Positions 5,451 to 6,118 of a DNA stretch of 6,118 bases are shown here, in pieces; the stretch's first letter is position 1, and each line of letters begins with the position of its first letter. A model generated the notes under the pieces. It worked only from the letters and a program-made list of their open reading frames with translations, was not told the DNA's origin and ran no database searches. Where the stretch lies: positions 1-6,118 of the forward strand of contig JAEZAY010000467.1 of assembly GCA_023427575.1 (NCBI GenBank), in the 5' to 3' direction. This stretch comes from Bacteroidota bacterium (GTDB taxonomy: Bacteria; Bacteroidota; Bacteroidia; Chitinophagales; Chitinophagaceae). Both the position numbers and the translations under genes were made by a program.

Positions 5451-6118
5451 TTAGTTGAACAAATGCGGGAAATCGGTGATGATACCGTCAACCCCCAATT
5501 CCTTCAGCATATTGATCATATTCCGGTCATTCACAATCCAGGGGATCACCTTAATGCCTTTATTGTGGCATACAGTAACCAACTCAGGATCTACCAGTGA
5601 ATAATGCGGGCTAATTACCTGCGGAACAAAACCCAGTTCATCAATAATATGATCGACCGATTTCAGTTCCGACTGGTCAACCAGCAGGGAAGTGCCGATG
5701 TCGGGATGATGACGGTTGAGATGCTGCAGATGCGGCAGCTCGAAAGATTGTACACTGACTCTTTCCACGATGGATTTTTCGTAAACGAGGTTTATAATCT
5801 GATTCAGGGATGAAGCAGATAACTGCATTGAATTTGGTTCCGAGGATGAGTTTGGCTGCACTTCGATGGTATAGGCCGGCAAATCAATTCCGGAGCTGGC
5901 AACATAATTTTCAACCGAATCGATCAAAGCGCCAAGCAGGGGCTTCCGGTGAGTATAACCCTGATGGGTAACCGGATTATGCGAAATCAGGATCTGGCCA
6001 CTGTCGGAAACCATTACCTCCATTTTTATGGTAGTAGCTCCTTCTCTCAGCGCGGAATAGATAGCATGAAAGCTGTTGCCGGAAGAATCGGGCCCGGGGC
6101 TGCGATGCGCTTTAACAA
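5451..6118 (-). CDS. Glycerophosphodiester phosphodiesterase-like protein, 5'-partial, catalytic positions substituted
   Basis: The frame enters the window at 6116 without a start and runs to TAA at 5453-5451, giving 221 visible residues. The ATG at 6023 is internal, because GDPD homology continues upstream of it: VKAHR (visible residues 1-5), SALREGA (21-27), then ISHNP (44-48). The C-terminal half is a typical GDPD TIM barrel: VSVQSFELPHLQ, SPHYSLVDPELV, IKVIPWIVND and GVDGIITDFPHLFN. These enzymes normally hydrolyse glycerophosphodiesters to glycerol-3-phosphate and an alcohol. Both histidines (H4, H46) and R5 are kept, but the PEN glutamate is G13, the metal-binding E-x-D is K31-M-E33, HD is H-N47, and the later E-x-K is E85-V-Q87. 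It may be inactive or altered. A 70-nt gap separates it from the SDR gene. The N-terminus, including any signal peptide, is outside the window. Confidence 0.88.
   Translation of the reverse strand, partial: VKAHRSPGPDSSGNSFHAIYSALREGATTIKMEVMVSDSGQILISHNPVTHQGYTHRKPLLGALIDSVENYVASSGIDLPAYTIEVQPNSSSEPNSMQLSASSLNQIINLVYEKSIVERVSVQSFELPHLQHLNRHHPDIGTSLLVDQSELKSVDHIIDELGFVPQVISPHYSLVDPELVTVCHNKGIKVIPWIVNDRNMINMLKELGVDGIITDFPHLFN

Noticed and set aside
5451..6023. Reading the GDPD-like gene as a complete 190-residue protein starting at 6023
   Set aside because: The same frame continues to the window edge without a stop and encodes the family's N-terminal AHR motif, so the ATG at 6023 is internal.

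Overview
The window most likely comes from a member of the Bacteroidota, probably a Chitinophagaceae-like bacterium. The evidence is a long type-2 PyrF, an ECF sigma factor of the 'SKAMYN/DAEDVLQEAF/RIVINKSINALRKR' style, and mostly A-rich translation starts without Shine-Dalgarno (SD) sequences. The layout is also typical: a sigma factor, a single-pass membrane protein and an exported beta-repeat protein in one run. Genus and species cannot be told from this sequence.

Left half, + strand (242-2398): three genes overlap end to end. They are an ECF sigma factor (242-838), a single-pass membrane protein that is probably its anti-sigma partner (835-1428), and a signal-peptide-bearing DUF4097-like beta-repeat protein (1406-2398). 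The junctions are a 4-nt ATGA overlap with a perfect AGGAGG just upstream, and a 23-nt overlap. This is a compact envelope-signalling cassette that was probably translated as one coupled unit. To its left, 28-241 has no convincing gene. The first 27 bases may be the start of a divergent minus-strand gene, with acyl-CoA dehydrogenase as a weak guess.

Right half, - strand, read right to left: a glycerophosphodiester phosphodiesterase-like gene that runs off the right edge (6118-5451), a 70-nt gap with a perfect 8-bp inverted repeat, then SDR oxidoreductase (5380-4595), kynureninase kynU (4582-3308) and OMP decarboxylase pyrF (3296-2466). The last three genes are separated by only 12 and 11 nt and almost certainly form an operon. 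KynU cleaves kynurenine or 3-hydroxykynurenine to (3-hydroxy)anthranilate and alanine. The SDR may serve the same tryptophan/kynurenine route, while PyrF makes UMP and is probably carried along as an operon passenger. The two halves converge on a 67-nt spacer (2399-2465) with only weak hairpins.

Most of the window is ordinary core metabolism and signalling. The points worth a second look are the GDPD-like protein with several catalytic positions substituted, the SDR lacking the usual Tyr-x-x-x-Lys, the inverted repeat abutting the SDR start codon, and the recurrent F-G motif in the exported beta-repeat protein. I found no mobile element, CRISPR array, tRNA or rRNA.
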